A stretch of 64,000 bases of DNA, from contig JADJNS010000006.1 of the NCBI GenBank assembly GCA_016714225.1, forward strand, positions 248,001-312,000, read 5' to 3'. Each line of letters begins with the position of its first letter. Position 1 is the stretch's first letter. Shown here piece after piece: positions 1 to 9,800 of the stretch. Both the position numbers and the translations under genes were made by a program. The notes under the pieces are model-generated. The model did no database searches. It had not been told where the DNA came from and saw only the letters and a program-made list of their open reading frames with translations. The stretch comes from Archangiaceae bacterium (GTDB lineage Bacteria; Myxococcota; Myxococcia; Myxococcales; Myxococcaceae).

Positions 1-173
1 TGTCGCCAGCGGCCTGACAGGGATCCGCTTTCAGCGGCACCAGCGGTCACCAGGGCGCCAGGCGCTGGTGTGATCGCGCAGATCTCCGCCGCGGTCATCG
101 CGGGCTCCAGCAGACGACGCGGGCGACCGGGATGATCTCCCGGTTGAGGGCGGATTGGGTGGTGCGTCTGTTG
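1..173. other. Left edge, no gene; probable distal end of the IS21 element
   Basis: I see no credible coding region here. The stretch lies just downstream of istB and may contain the terminal inverted repeat of the IS21-type element, but I could not match it to a repeat at the other side, so the element end is not defined. Confidence 0.3.
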
Positions 174-917
174 TTAGCGGTAGCCCTTTCCGTCGAGCAG
201 GAAGACTTCGGCTCGCTCGCGCTCGGTGAGGCGTTCAGCGATGACCTGCGCGTTGAGCGCGTCGGGAAATACTTTCGGCCAGTCCTTGAAGACCCGGTTC
301 GTGGTGATGGCTGTCGAGCGACGATGCTCGTGGCGTTCGCTGATGACCTGGAAGGCGAGCTTGGCCTGCGACGCATCCATCGGCAGCAAGGCGAAGTCGT
401 CGATGACGAGGAAGTCGGCGCGGACGTAGCGTCGTAGCGCACGCTCGAGACCGCCGTGCAGCTCGGCGCCGTGCAGCTCGTTGAGCATGCGCGCGGCGCT
501 CGTGAAGATGACCCGGCGGTTGGCCTGGCAGACGCGGAAGGCCAGGGCCCGCGCCAGAAACGTCTTGCCGGTGCCGGGCACGCCGACGAAGAGCGGGTTG
601 ATGCCCTTGTCGACGAAGGCGACGTCGTGCAGCGCGAGGTAGCGGGGCTTGAGCTTCTTGCGGCAAGCGTCCCACTCGAAGTCGAAACCATCCACGGTGT
701 TGATTTCCGGGAAGCGGGCGTTCTTCACCCGTCGCTCCACGGCGCTCTTGAGCCGACTGGTTTTCTCTTCGTCGCACAGACGGCTCACCAGCTCGAGCGG
801 CGACAAGTTGTCCTTCCGGACTTTCTCGAGCAGCGCCCCAAGCATTTCGTGCATGCCCGGCAGCCTGAGCCACTTGAGCTTGCCCAGGACGAGCGCGAGC
901 AGGTCCTCGTTCTTCAT
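174..917 (-). CDS. istB: IS21-family transposition helper ATPase IstB
   Basis: IstB is the AAA+ ATPase partner of the IstA transposase in IS21 elements and helps select target DNA. The 247-residue protein has the normal family length. A Walker A motif GVPGTGKT lies near residues 112-119 and a Walker B FLVIDDFALL follows about 55 residues later. The N-terminus is the typical helical IstB segment. It lies downstream of istA on the same strand, but 124 bases separate the two, whereas istA and istB often abut or overlap. The reading frame looks intact. The assignment to the IstB family is firm. Confidence 0.93.
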   Translation of the reverse strand: MKNEDLLALVLGKLKWLRLPGMHEMLGALLEKVRKDNLSPLELVSRLCDEEKTSRLKSAVERRVKNARFPEINTVDGFDFEWDACRKKLKPRYLALHDVAFVDKGINPLFVGVPGTGKTFLARALAFRVCQANRRVIFTSAARMLNELHGAELHGGLERALRRYVRADFLVIDDFALLPMDASQAKLAFQVISERHEHRRSTAITTNRVFKDWPKVFPDALNAQVIAERLTERERAEVFLLDGKGYR

Positions 918-1041
918 GACTCACCCCCGTCATCAGGAGGCTCGCCGGGGTTCAGCGTCTTCCGCGGCGGAAAGCGTGCGTCGTAGGCGGACAGGTCGGG
1001 CGAGGGCAGGTGCAGTTCGTCGAGCTCGGGCCGGCCGAGCC

Positions 1042-2444
1042 TCAGCGGCGGCGCGGCTGGCGAGAGCCCTTCTGGTGCCGCAGCACGTACTCGACGTACT
1101 CGGCGCCGACGTGGCCGGTGCGCATCACGTCGCTGATGGCATCGAGCACCGGCCCGTTGCCGAAGACTTCGGCCAGGAAGACGAGCCGCTCGGTCTCTTT
1201 GCGCAGCGACTTCGGCCCCGCGTGCAGCACCTTGAAGTACTGGAGGCCGACTTCGCCCAGCTCGGTCAGTGCCGTCGGCAAGAAGGCTGCCGTCGCGCCG
1301 GGCTTGAGGGCCAGTGCCTGCTCGCGGTGCGGGGCGGCTTCGACATCTTCGCCGACGCCCCAGCTGCGGCGGTGGACGGCGACTCCTTCGGCCCCAGGAA
1401 GATGCGCACCTCGTTCTCGTTGCCGCGCACCAGCACTTGCTGACCCACCAGGCGCGGTGGCACCGAGTAGAAGTTCCGGTCGAAGCGCACGCGAAACATC
1501 TTCGTGACGCCGAGGCCTTCGACCTCGTCGGTATTGAAGGTGACGTTTGAGAGTGGCTTGAGACGCCGACGCTCTTCGTTTTCGAAGACGAGCGCGGGCA
1601 CCTTGCCTGTCACCTCGTGCACCCTGTTGTTCGCGAAGTCGTCGCGCCACCGCATCGCCTGCGTGTTGAGGTCCATCAAGTCGGTGAAACGACGGCCGGG
1701 CCAGAAGCGCTCACGCACGAAGCCGATTGGGCGTTCGACGATGCCCTTCTCGTTGCCCTTGGCGACGTTGCACGCCTTCGCGGCGAAGCCCCGCGTGCGC
1801 GCGTACTCGAGGAAGGTCGGGTTGAAGCGCGTCCCGCGCGGCGTGTGCTCCAGCACCACCGTCTTCATGTTGTCGAAGATGTCGATGTGCGTCGTGCCGC
1901 CGAAGAAGCGCGCCGCGTTCTCCATGCGCCGAAGGAAGCTGCCCATCGACTGGCTCAGACAAAATTCGAGGTACAGGTGCCGCGAGTGGCATTGCGCCAT
2001 GACGAAGGCGCTCACTCGCCTCGGGCACCCGGGCAGCGCGAAACCGAAGTCTGCCCAGTCGACCTGGACCGCTGCGCCCGGCTCGAAGCTGAGCGTGAGG
2101 AATACTTCCTTCGGTCGAGGCCGACGCTTCCGCGCCCAGCCCCGCAAGATGGTGAGGCCGCCCGTGTAACCCAGCGGCCGCAGCCGCTCGAGCAGCGCCG
2201 GCGCCTTCATGTACGGTGTGTCGGCCAGTAGTTGCTGCAGCGCCCCTTCGTACGGCGTGAGCATCGACTCTCGTGGCGCCGGCGTCGCCGCCGACCTCGG
2301 TGGCGCCTTGCCGAGTAGCCGACGCACCGTCCGTCGCGACATGCCCAGCGCGCTCGAGATGGTCCTCGCGCTCTTGCCGTCGAGCAACGCGAGCTTCAGC
2401 ACCTCGGCCATCTTGGGATGTTCCGTGTCGAGCTTACGAGTCAT
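1042..2444 (-). pseudogene. istA: IS21-family transposase IstA, one frameshift
   Basis: IstA is the DDE transposase of IS21 elements. From the ATG at 2444 the protein opens with a helix-turn-helix (SARTISSALGMSRRTVRRLLG) and continues through the DDE core, with VQVDWADFGF as the first Asp region and IDIFDNMKTVV as the second, and KGIVERPIGFVRERFW near the third acidic residue. Near 1375-1395 the frame ends in low-complexity residues, while the adjacent frame continues with a sensible C-terminus to a stop at 1042. A single-base indel explains this. IS21 istA does not normally need frameshifting, so this is either real inactivation or a sequencing error. Confidence 0.88.
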
Positions 2445-2713
2445 GGTGGCCTCCGGCTGAAGGCTGAGCTGACAGCTCGAAGCTCACCGCCACCGACGGC
2501 ACGCCTTCCACCGCGCGAGTCCACGCGTCGCACCAGTCCTGCAGGCCATCGGCCTCCACACAATGCAACCTCGAGCTCGGCGGACCGCGCCAGCGCTCGC
2601 ATCAGGTCCCGTCTGTTCTTCAGCGACGTCACCGTCGACACCGCGCCGTTCAGCGACACCTCGGTCAGCGCGCCGCGCGCCAGTGGCCGCAGCTTCAACT
2701 TCATCGGTGGCAT
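2434..2713 (-). pseudogene. Small ORF upstream of istA, one frameshift
   Basis: The frame starts at an ATG (MPPMKLKLRPLARG at 2713 once the first methionines are trimmed) and reads sensibly to about 2560. It then continues in another frame with EADGLQDWCDAW and a stop at 2434 that overlaps the istA start (ATG at 2444). Together they would give about 92 residues. Its placement in the same direction immediately before istA and its overlap with the istA start suggest it belongs to the transposon. I do not recognise the family. The frameshift model is inferred from how protein-like the two parts look. Confidence 0.45.
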
Positions 2714-2752
2714 TCGTCGTCTCCTCACGCGCGCCACCCAATGCGCCTTGCG

Positions 2753-2995
2753 TCAACTTCTCGGAAGACTGATCCCCACGCCGCTGCGACGGCGTGCTCG
2801 GCGCTGCTCTTCAGCGAATTGGTGGTCTTCGCGACCTTCGGGCGAGGCCCGGTACGTCCGCCGCGCCGCGCGCTTCTGCTTCAGCCGTGCTGCTCGACGG
2901 CAACCGTCGTGGCAGTACGCCTGGCCGTGATCGTGTCGTCGGCACACGCGAAACCACTCGCTGCAGTGCTTGCACCGACGCTCTCGAAGTTCCAC
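2753..2995 (-). CDS. Small cysteine-rich (zinc-ribbon-like) protein of the IS21 element
   Basis: This 80-residue ORF from a GTG at 2995 contains CKHC and YCHDGC pairs of cysteines, which could bind zinc, followed by a basic tail with RTYRASPEGRE. Small proteins with this layout are often found beside IS21-type transposases, from my memory of such loci. It lies 40 bases upstream of the small ORF before istA and in the same direction, so it is probably part of the same transposon. Upstream of the GTG the frame stays open but looks non-coding. The function is unknown; DNA binding is plausible. Confidence 0.55.
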   Translation of the reverse strand: MELRERRCKHCSEWFRVCRRHDHGQAYCHDGCRRAARLKQKRAARRTYRASPEGREDHQFAEEQRRARRRSGVGISLPRS

Positions 2996-3417
2996 CCGCG
3001 ACCGAAGACTCGACAGCGGGCACCGTCGACCCCACCATCTCGATCGAGACGATGCGGTTCCACCCGCTGGGCGAGCTGGCCTGCATCCAGCTCGCCCGTC
3101 TCTTTCACCTTCACCAAGCGTCGCCCGTCCGTTCAGGCCCGCCACTTCTCGTCTCGCGCACCACCGCCGTGCCCCGCGTAGAAGTGCGCCGACGCTCGCG
3201 ACGCGCCGAGCACGCCCGCTTCCTCGACCTCGTGCTCAGCTTGCTCGGCGCATCACGAGCGTCGGCGGTCGTCCCGCCCGACAACTACCTGGGCCCCTGG
3301 ATCCCGCTGCTCGTGCTGGAAGTGGATCCCTCAACAGCCGCTCGCGACATCGCAGCCCCACCACCGTCAACGTCTCGGCGGGAGCCGCGGCGCTACCCAC
3401 GTCGAAAGCGGACGGCG
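2996..3417. other. Gap without a supported gene
   Basis: Several frames are open here but all have arginine- and serine-rich shadow composition. I see no gene, hairpin or repeat that I can support. The upstream end of the IS21 element is expected within this stretch. Confidence 0.4.
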
Positions 3418-3681
3418 TCACGAGTTGATCGCCTCGCGAAGTTCCAGTTCGATTTCTTCTTCGAGCTCGTCTCGTTCGCGTTCCTCTTCGGAGTCAGCGA
3501 GCTCCACGACCAGATCTTCGAGGTCGCGCTCGAACCGATCTCTCAGCGCCTCCTCGATCCGCTCTTCGCGAGCTTCGCGCGCTGAACTGAGACGCCGCTC
3601 CAACTCGCACTGAACGAGATCGTCCAACCTCTCGTCGGGCCGCTCCGCGGACTCATCCTCGGCTTTCGTGTACCCGTTCAT
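3418..3681 (-). CDS. Acidic coiled-coil-like small protein
   Basis: The 87-residue protein is extremely rich in Glu, Asp and Arg (for example DSEEERERDELEEEIELELRE) and is predicted by eye to be a long charged helix or coiled coil. Its ATG at 3681 overlaps the stop of the upstream helix-turn-helix gene by four bases, so the two are probably translated together. I do not recognise a family. Small acidic partners of DNA-binding proteins can act as DNA mimics or antitoxin-like binders, but nothing here shows that. Confidence 0.55.
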   Translation of the reverse strand: MNGYTKAEDESAERPDERLDDLVQCELERRLSSAREAREERIEEALRDRFERDLEDLVVELADSEEERERDELEEEIELELREAINS

Positions 3682-3917
3682 TTGTTCTCCTTCGCCCGCT
3701 TGGTCGCATCCCGCAGCACGGCGTGGGCGAGCTCCTCTCCCAGCAGCTTGAGGAGCTTCGCGGCCGAGAGACGGACGGCCCGTGCTCCGATCCGGACTGC
3801 TCCCGCTTCCTGCATCAGGCGGTGGGCTTGCGACCGGCTGACCCGCAGGGTGCGCCGAAGGTCGGCGGCCGTAACCACCATCGGGGAATCGAAAGACTCT
3901 CGCGCTGCCTGGGACAT
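3678..3917 (-). CDS. Small helix-turn-helix DNA-binding protein
   Basis: The 79-residue protein contains TAADLRRTLRVSRSQAHRLMQEAGAVRIG, a helix-turn-helix followed by a short wing of the kind seen in MerR/excisionase-type (helix_turn_helix_17-like) proteins. It is the first gene of a two-gene unit. Five heptamer repeats lie 54 to 99 bases upstream of its ATG (3971-4016), a natural place for its own operator. It could be an excisionase, a replication or partition accessory factor, or a simple repressor; the sequence does not decide between these. Confidence 0.65.
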   Translation of the reverse strand: MSQAARESFDSPMVVTAADLRRTLRVSRSQAHRLMQEAGAVRIGARAVRLSAAKLLKLLGEELAHAVLRDATKRAKENK

Positions 3918-3970
3918 AGAGCTCTTATGGCACCCCAGGGTCCCACTGTCAACAAAAGCGTAATAAAATC

Positions 3971-4016
3971 AGTAACTTGTAGTAACTACCAGTTACTCGC
4001 AGTAACTAGTAGTTAC
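3971..4016. repeat. Five phased AGTAACT heptamers (direct and inverted)
   Basis: AGTAACT occurs at 3971-3977, 3981-3987 and 4001-4007, its reverse complement AGTTACT at 3991-3997, and AGTTAC at 4011-4016. All units begin exactly 10 bases apart, so they sit on one face of the helix. The block is AT-rich compared with its surroundings. It lies upstream of the helix-turn-helix gene that starts at 3917, so it is best read as an operator or iteron array for that protein. Confidence 0.75.
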
Positions 4017-4172
4017 GCGGCCGGCGCCGGCGCAGTGGCCCGAGACTTGTTCCTCTTGGGAACTCGAAACGCCTTGGCGCAATCTTTCCTGGCACGTCCC
4101 GAAGTTCTTCCGAAGCTCTGAAGGGGCTCGGAAATCGTGCGCCGCGACGACCCTCGCAACGACGTTGTCCCC

Positions 4173-4871
4173 TCAGGGGCCGAGCGACAGCCCGCGGGTT
4201 CGGAAGCCCTGGTCCGCCAGCAGGGCGCAAAGCCGCCGGGGCCGCGCGGGATCTGCGTGGACCCATCCGACAGTCACCGCCGCCCAACCGGTGGACAACG
4301 ACGAAATGCGCGGGGCCAGCAACTTCGCCCATCGTTCGTCTCGCTCGGGGTTCGACTCGTCGTCGGAAGGGTATGACCAGCACTTCCGCCAGTCGCGGTC
4401 GATGAGTGCATGCGACGACGTCGGCTCGCGTGGCGGGGTACTGCCCGCCATGAATTCCGAAATGCTCGGCGCGCAGGGATCCGACAGGCGCTCGACCAGC
4501 CCCTCGGCGTGGCTGCGCGCAAAGGTCGCGGCGTCGACGCCGTGCCGGCGCTGTAGGTCGGCTTCCTGGAAGCCGTTCTCGAGCCAAACGATCTCGATGC
4601 CCGGCCAGATCCTCATCGGGACATTGACCTCCCAGGCGAGTGCGGCCGCCAGGTCTGCGCCGTCGGAGGCGCTCAGAAAGGGCCACCTCGTTTGCAGTGC
4701 TTCTGCCACCTCCGGCTGCAGCGCCACGACGGCCGCGTAGAGCGCCTCGCTCCACTCGACCGCCACAAACGCCGGCCTTGTGAGCTCGCTCGCCAATTCG
4801 AGCAGCCGGCGCCAGCTGCCGACGTCGCCATGGCGCCCTCCAAAGAGGCCGACCTGGACGTCGTCAGTCAC
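4173..4871 (-). CDS. TraB/TIKI-like putative hydrolase in the Wadjet operon
   Basis: The 232-residue protein begins with LFGGRHGD and FVAVEWSE, and ends with RDERWAKLLA followed by AVTVGWVHADPARPRRLCALLADQGF. This order (Gly-rich His motif, acidic motif, Arg-Asp helix, then a C-terminal Gly-x-x-His strand before a Leu-rich helix) resembles the TraB/PrgY/TIKI superfamily of putative metalloproteases. The match is by eye and weak in the middle. The GTG start at 4871 overlaps the TGA of the upstream protease gene (GTGA), so it is the last gene of the operon that carries the Wadjet genes. No signal peptide or membrane segment is visible. Confidence 0.5.
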   Translation of the reverse strand: MTDDVQVGLFGGRHGDVGSWRRLLELASELTRPAFVAVEWSEALYAAVVALQPEVAEALQTRWPFLSASDGADLAAALAWEVNVPMRIWPGIEIVWLENGFQEADLQRRHGVDAATFARSHAEGLVERLSDPCAPSISEFMAGSTPPREPTSSHALIDRDWRKCWSYPSDDESNPERDERWAKLLAPRISSLSTGWAAVTVGWVHADPARPRRLCALLADQGFRTRGLSLGP

Positions 4872-5671
4872 GCCGCAACGGACAAGCGCTGTTCGAGGAA
4901 CTTCCCGATACCGAGCGTGTAGGTGCCGGTGATGATCCCCAACGAAGGCAGCCAGCTCCCTTGCACGGAGACGAGGTGGTAGTACGCCTGCCCGTTGGCC
5001 GCGCGGCGGACGGCGAAGATGGGGCCACCGCTCATTCCGTTCAAGTTGGTGAGGACCTCGCCCGAAGCGTCTTTGAGGGGTGTGCCGACGCGCCCGTAGA
5101 AGCGCGCCTTGTCGCGCATGTGTTCGGGCGCCTCGCACTCCGCGATCGGAATGATGACGGGGTCGAGCTGCAGCCCGGTTCTCTTGTTCGACAGCGGGAT
5201 CCTTCTCGTGAACTGAGCGGGCAGCCCGACCACGAAGTGCGCGATCGGCTCTGCCGGCACCTTGCCCCAGGCCTCCGTGCCCACCGCGACGACGTTGCGC
5301 GCCTCGAGCGCTCTTCGCGTCATCGGGTCGATCGCCACGAAGGCGATGTCGTGGGCGTCGTCGTCATCGAGCCAGAATCGCGGCGCGTTGGCGAAGTCGA
5401 ACGGTACCCAGAAACGAAGTCCGCGCGCTGCCCAGTCGTCGAGGAGTCCCCAGCTTCGGACCTTCCTCGACCCGCCGAGAACCTCCTTCTCGAGCTCGCG
5501 CAAGATGTGTCCCGCGGTGACCAAGAACCACACGCCCTTCACCTCCATCACGAACCCGGTGTGCCCGTCGACCAGGTCGTGGTCGTCGTCCCCTTCCACA
5601 GCAACGGTGAGCGCGACGAGATGCCGGCTGAAGAACTCAACTGCGCTGCTGACGGTGGTGTTCGTGCACAT
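4868..5671 (-). CDS. Trypsin-like serine protease linked to Wadjet
   Basis: The 267-residue protein has the chymotrypsin-fold catalytic triad motifs in order: His in LVTAGHIL (about residue 55), Asp in AHDIAFVAID (about 110) and Ser in NGMSGGPIF (about 218). There is no signal peptide, so it should act in the cytoplasm. It starts 12 bases after the jetD stop and overlaps the next gene, which makes it a true member of the operon. Wadjet systems are known as four-gene jetABCD units, so the protease is an accessory here. It may be a regulated effector, or simply a neighbour carried along. Confidence 0.85.
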   Translation of the reverse strand: MCTNTTVSSAVEFFSRHLVALTVAVEGDDDHDLVDGHTGFVMEVKGVWFLVTAGHILRELEKEVLGGSRKVRSWGLLDDWAARGLRFWVPFDFANAPRFWLDDDDAHDIAFVAIDPMTRRALEARNVVAVGTEAWGKVPAEPIAHFVVGLPAQFTRRIPLSNKRTGLQLDPVIIPIAECEAPEHMRDKARFYGRVGTPLKDASGEVLTNLNGMSGGPIFAVRRAANGQAYYHLVSVQGSWLPSLGIITGTYTLGIGKFLEQRLSVAA

Positions 5672-5683
5672 GGTTTTCTCTCC

Positions 5684-6865
5684 TCACTTCGAGATGCGCG
5701 ACAGTGCTGCCTTGACCCAGGTGAATGAGATGCGCTCCTGCTCGAGCCGCAGCTGCTCGCCGAACGTCCCGCGCCGGAGATCGCGCGCGAGCTGATGCTC
5801 TGCATCCGTCAGGCGAGTGAACGACTCCGTGCTGGGTTCAGGCTCGGTGACCCAGAGCTCCCGGTGAGCGATCAGTGTCTCCTGATCCATCATCAAGGAG
5901 GTCGCGTCGGGGAAGTGGGCACGAAACCGATCGAGCATGACGAAGCCGTGCGTGTCGATGTCGCCCCAGTAATGGAGCCGCCGCGATCGCAGCCAGGGGA
6001 TCTCTCCGAGCCGCTCCAACGCATAGCCCTGCCCGAAGATCACGAGCGTCTTCGGCCGGGGCAGCAGCGCCAGGCCGTTCACCTCGTTCTCGGTCACGAT
6101 GACGTCCTCGGCCGAGACCGGCAGTCGCGCGAGTTCTTCCGCCGGCACCGACAGATCCGACAGCCCATGAATGAACTGGCTTTCGTCGAGAAACCGGAAC
6201 CGCACCAGCGACGGCTTCTCGCGCAGCCCGTACCGGCGGTCGAACGATGCCCCTCGTTCGGTCACGATCCGTTCGGGCGGCAAGATCACGTCGAGCAGCT
6301 CCATGATGAGCTGGCGGTTGTTCTCGATGAACTTCGTGTCGACCCCTTCGATCTCCAGCTGCCGGCGGTACAGCCCGGTGCTCGGGCGGTCATGAAACCA
6401 GCGGAGAACGGCCAGCACGCGAGGCCACGACTCCTCGAGCTCGAGCACCCTCATCGGGCGCTTTGCGATCCACTCTGCGAGGGCAGGGAAGGCGGCCACG
6501 GTCTGCTCTCGAAGCTCGTGAAAGCGCGCCGCTGCGCGGACCTTGCCGATCATGCGGAGCGCGTCGGCATCGGTGTGAATGATGACCCGGCTCGGCAGCC
6601 GATTCCGGCCGACCTGGCGGTGGGCGACCTCCTCGAGCTCGAGCACGTAGCCGTGGGCTCGACTTCCTTCTTCCAGGTCGCGGACCCACTGTCGGACCTC
6701 GCCGAAACGTGCACCCACGTCCTGGGCTGACGGCCGCCGCACCCGAAGCGCCTTCGGGAAGATCGGTGCGCCCGAGAGCGCCGCACGCAACAGGACTCCG
6801 CGCTCCCATAAGCGTTGGACCTGGCCGACCAGCTCCTGAGGCGTGCTCCAGTCGGTGCCCATCAC
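5684..6865 (-). CDS. jetD: Wadjet subunit JetD (DUF3322/DUF2220, Toprim nuclease)
   Basis: JetD is the topoisomerase VI A-like nuclease that cuts circular plasmid DNA once the JetABC SMC complex has extruded it. The 393-residue protein has the DUF3322-like N-terminal half and a DUF2220 C-terminal half with Toprim residues: Glu in VIVTENEVNGLALL and the Asp pair in HYWGDIDTHGF. A GTG at 6865 overlaps the jetC stop, and an ATG follows at 6862; either could be the start. It is the fourth gene in the order jetA-B-C-D, which defines type I Wadjet. Confidence 0.92.
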   Translation of the reverse strand: MMGTDWSTPQELVGQVQRLWERGVLLRAALSGAPIFPKALRVRRPSAQDVGARFGEVRQWVRDLEEGSRAHGYVLELEEVAHRQVGRNRLPSRVIIHTDADALRMIGKVRAAARFHELREQTVAAFPALAEWIAKRPMRVLELEESWPRVLAVLRWFHDRPSTGLYRRQLEIEGVDTKFIENNRQLIMELLDVILPPERIVTERGASFDRRYGLREKPSLVRFRFLDESQFIHGLSDLSVPAEELARLPVSAEDVIVTENEVNGLALLPRPKTLVIFGQGYALERLGEIPWLRSRRLHYWGDIDTHGFVMLDRFRAHFPDATSLMMDQETLIAHRELWVTEPEPSTESFTRLTDAEHQLARDLRRGTFGEQLRLEQERISFTWVKAALSRISK

Positions 6866-9800
6866 CCAGCCCGCCGCGCCTTCTCTTCACGGTACTGCGC
6901 GATGGTCAGGTTGCTCAGGCGCGAGCTCTGCCCGTCGGTGTTCTCGACGAAGCCCACGTTCGCGACGAACGGCTCGATGACGTGGATCTTCTGCAGCGGC
7001 GTCACGACGAGCAGCTGGAGGTTCAGCTTGCGGAAGAGCTCCAGCCCGTACGTCGCCGACTCGTCGGAGCCGCGGCCGAAGGCCTCGTCGATGACCACGA
7101 ACCGCATGGACTTCGAGCGCGTCTCGCCCCACTCGAGGCCGAACTGGTAGGCGAGGCTCGCCGCCAGCACCGTGTACGCGAGCTTCTCCTTCTGCCCGCC
7201 CGACTTGCCGCCGGAGTCCGTGTAGTGCTCGTGCTCGACGTCCGTCTCTTCCCAGCGCTCGGAGACCGAGAACGCGAACCAGTTCCGTACGTCGGTGACC
7301 TCACGCGTCCACTTGAGATCGACGTCGGTGCTCCCCTCGCGACCGCGGAAGCGCTCGATGATCTTCTTCACCTGGAGGAACTTCGCCTCCGAGTAGGTCT
7401 CCGTGACCTCGCCGTGGAGCGCATTCTCGGTGCAGGCCTTCAGGTCGGCCTGAAAATCCCGCACCGCTACGTCGCTGGCGTTCACCGCGTCGAGCCGGAT
7501 GAACCGGCCGGTGTTGAATTCGATCTCGCGAAGCGACTTGTTGATGCTGTCGATCCGCTCGACGATCTCCTGCCGCTCCCTGCGCAGCTGCGACTGGAAA
7601 TTGGCGACCTCGCGGATCGTGTTCTCGTTCAGCAAGTGCTTGAACCTCGCCTCGAAGCGCGGAAGGTCGTCGTCGCGCAGTGACCCGAGCATCCGCCGGT
7701 ACTCGCCGGCGGCCTCGACGTTCGCGTCAGCCTCCTTCGTTTCGACAGGCCACTCCCGCCGGTAGTCCTGCATTGCCTTGACGATGCTCTGCTGCAGGCG
7801 AGTGCATCGGTGGTCGATGGCGTCGATTCGTTTCTGCAGCCAAGCGCGCAGGTCGCGCTCCTTCGTCTCAGCGTTCTCGAGGGAAAGAGCAGGCCCACGG
7901 TCGGACTCCTGCTGAAGCTGGAGCAGGCGGGGGAACAGTGCGCGATCGGCCTCGGACGTGCCGACGACGGTCGCCTTGGCGGCGTCGAGCTGCTTGGTGA
8001 AGCCAATACGCATCATGTCGGTTCGAGTGTGGCTCTCTTGCAGCTTCCGCAGCTTCGTCGCGGCGGCAGCCATCTCCTCCTCGAGCAACTTGAGACTGTT
8101 CTCGAGCGTCCGGAGCAGGTTCGAGGCGGCGCCCTCCGCGTGCTCCAGCTGCTTCGCGAGGTCGCGCAGTCTTCGTTCCGAAGAACGCCAGTCGATCTCC
8201 TCGAAGGCCGCGAAGACGAGCAGCCGCTTCAACGCATCCAGGCGCTCCCCGAGCTGTCGCTCGTCCTTTTGGATCAGGGCGACCGTCTTCGCCCAACGTT
8301 GCGCGCTGCCTTCGACTTGCTCGAGGTTGCGCTTCAGCTCCGCGAGCTTCTCTTCGTTCGTCCAGCCGAGCACGTACCGTTTCCGGTCGTCGATGCGGTG
8401 CTGATCGTCCTTGATGTGCCGGACCCCGCCGCGCTTGAGATGCCCGTTGATGCTGAGCGCCTCCTTCTGCTGGCGGAACTCTTCGATCGTGTCGCAGCAG
8501 ATCGGATTGAAGTGCCGAGCGACCTCATCGTAGACCCAGTCTGCGAGCGCGGTGCCGTGCCGGAGCTCCAGTTTCCGTACGAGCGACTGCGGTGATGCGA
8601 CGGGAACGGGCGGCTGTTTGCCGCCCTTGATGCGGTGGTACACGAGACGCTTGCCGAGGTGCGTGCGGTCGACCCACTGAGAGACCGTCGCGTAGTGCTC
8701 CTCGGGGACGAGAAGTGAGATTCCGAAGCTGTGCAGCACCCGCTCGATCGCGCCCTCCCACTCGCGCTCCTCCGGCCGCACCCGCATCAGCTCTCCCGCG
8801 AACGGCAGGTCGGCCTCATCGATCGAGAGCACATGGCAGAGCTGGTCGCGAATCTGCATGACCGACGCGGGGATGTTCGACTTGCGCGTTTCGAGGGACT
8901 GGATCTCCTCCGCGAGTTGCTTTTGCTCATTGACGAAAGTGCGGAGCTGCAGCTCACCGTCGATCGCCTGCGCCCGCAAGGTGGCCATGCGTTGGTCGCC
9001 CTCGATGCGGCGCGACGCAGCATCGCTCGCCGTCTCCGCGAACGAAGAGGCGTCGGTCGGAACCCGCACGCCGGCGACAGATGCTGCCGCCGTGTATGTG
9101 GTTGCGGCCTTCTCGCGGTCGGCCTTCTCCTTCCCGCAGCCCTTGATCGCTTCCTTCAGGCGCTCGATGTGATCCCCGCCGTTGCGGGCGATGTCGTGCT
9201 TCAGGCTGTCGCGCCGATCCGACATCTCATCGTGTTCGGTCTCACCCGCCTGGATCTCTGCAGCCAGTTTCTCGAGGCCCTTCGAAGCCTCCGCGATGCC
9301 TGCGTCCAGCAGCTCGACCCGCAGCGAGGCGAACCAGGGCTCGAGAGCTTCGCGGCACGCGCGGTCCGCTTTGGCGAGCGCGGTCTCGGTGTCGAGCTGG
9401 TCGCATTCGGCGACGATCGGGGTGAGCTGCGAGACCTGCTTCTTGGCTTTCAAGACCGCCTCGTGCGCCCCGGTCAGTGCGTCGAAGTGCTGAATCAAGC
9501 CGGCGATCCGCTCTTCGACGGGGAACGGCTGCAGCATGTGCTCGCGGACGAAGTCGGTGAGGTTGCCGACGGACTTCATCGACACGGTCTGGTGAAACAG
9601 CTCCAGCGCCTGCTCGTTCTGGATTCCCAGACGCTTCCGAAACGCCGCCTGATACGGCGGAAAGGTGTCGTGAACCTCTTTGGTCAGGGTCCTCAGCCGG
9701 CGCCTCAGCTCGGCGATCTCCGTCACGCTTGCAAAGTGTTCGGTGATGGTCAGCGGCCTGTCGGCAACAATGCAGAGTCGCGACGGTTGGCCTTCGCGGT

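Noticed and set aside
1..3000. Matched terminal inverted repeats of the IS21 element
   Set aside because: I compared the first 60 bases with the regions upstream of istA and found no convincing match, so I do not claim ends.
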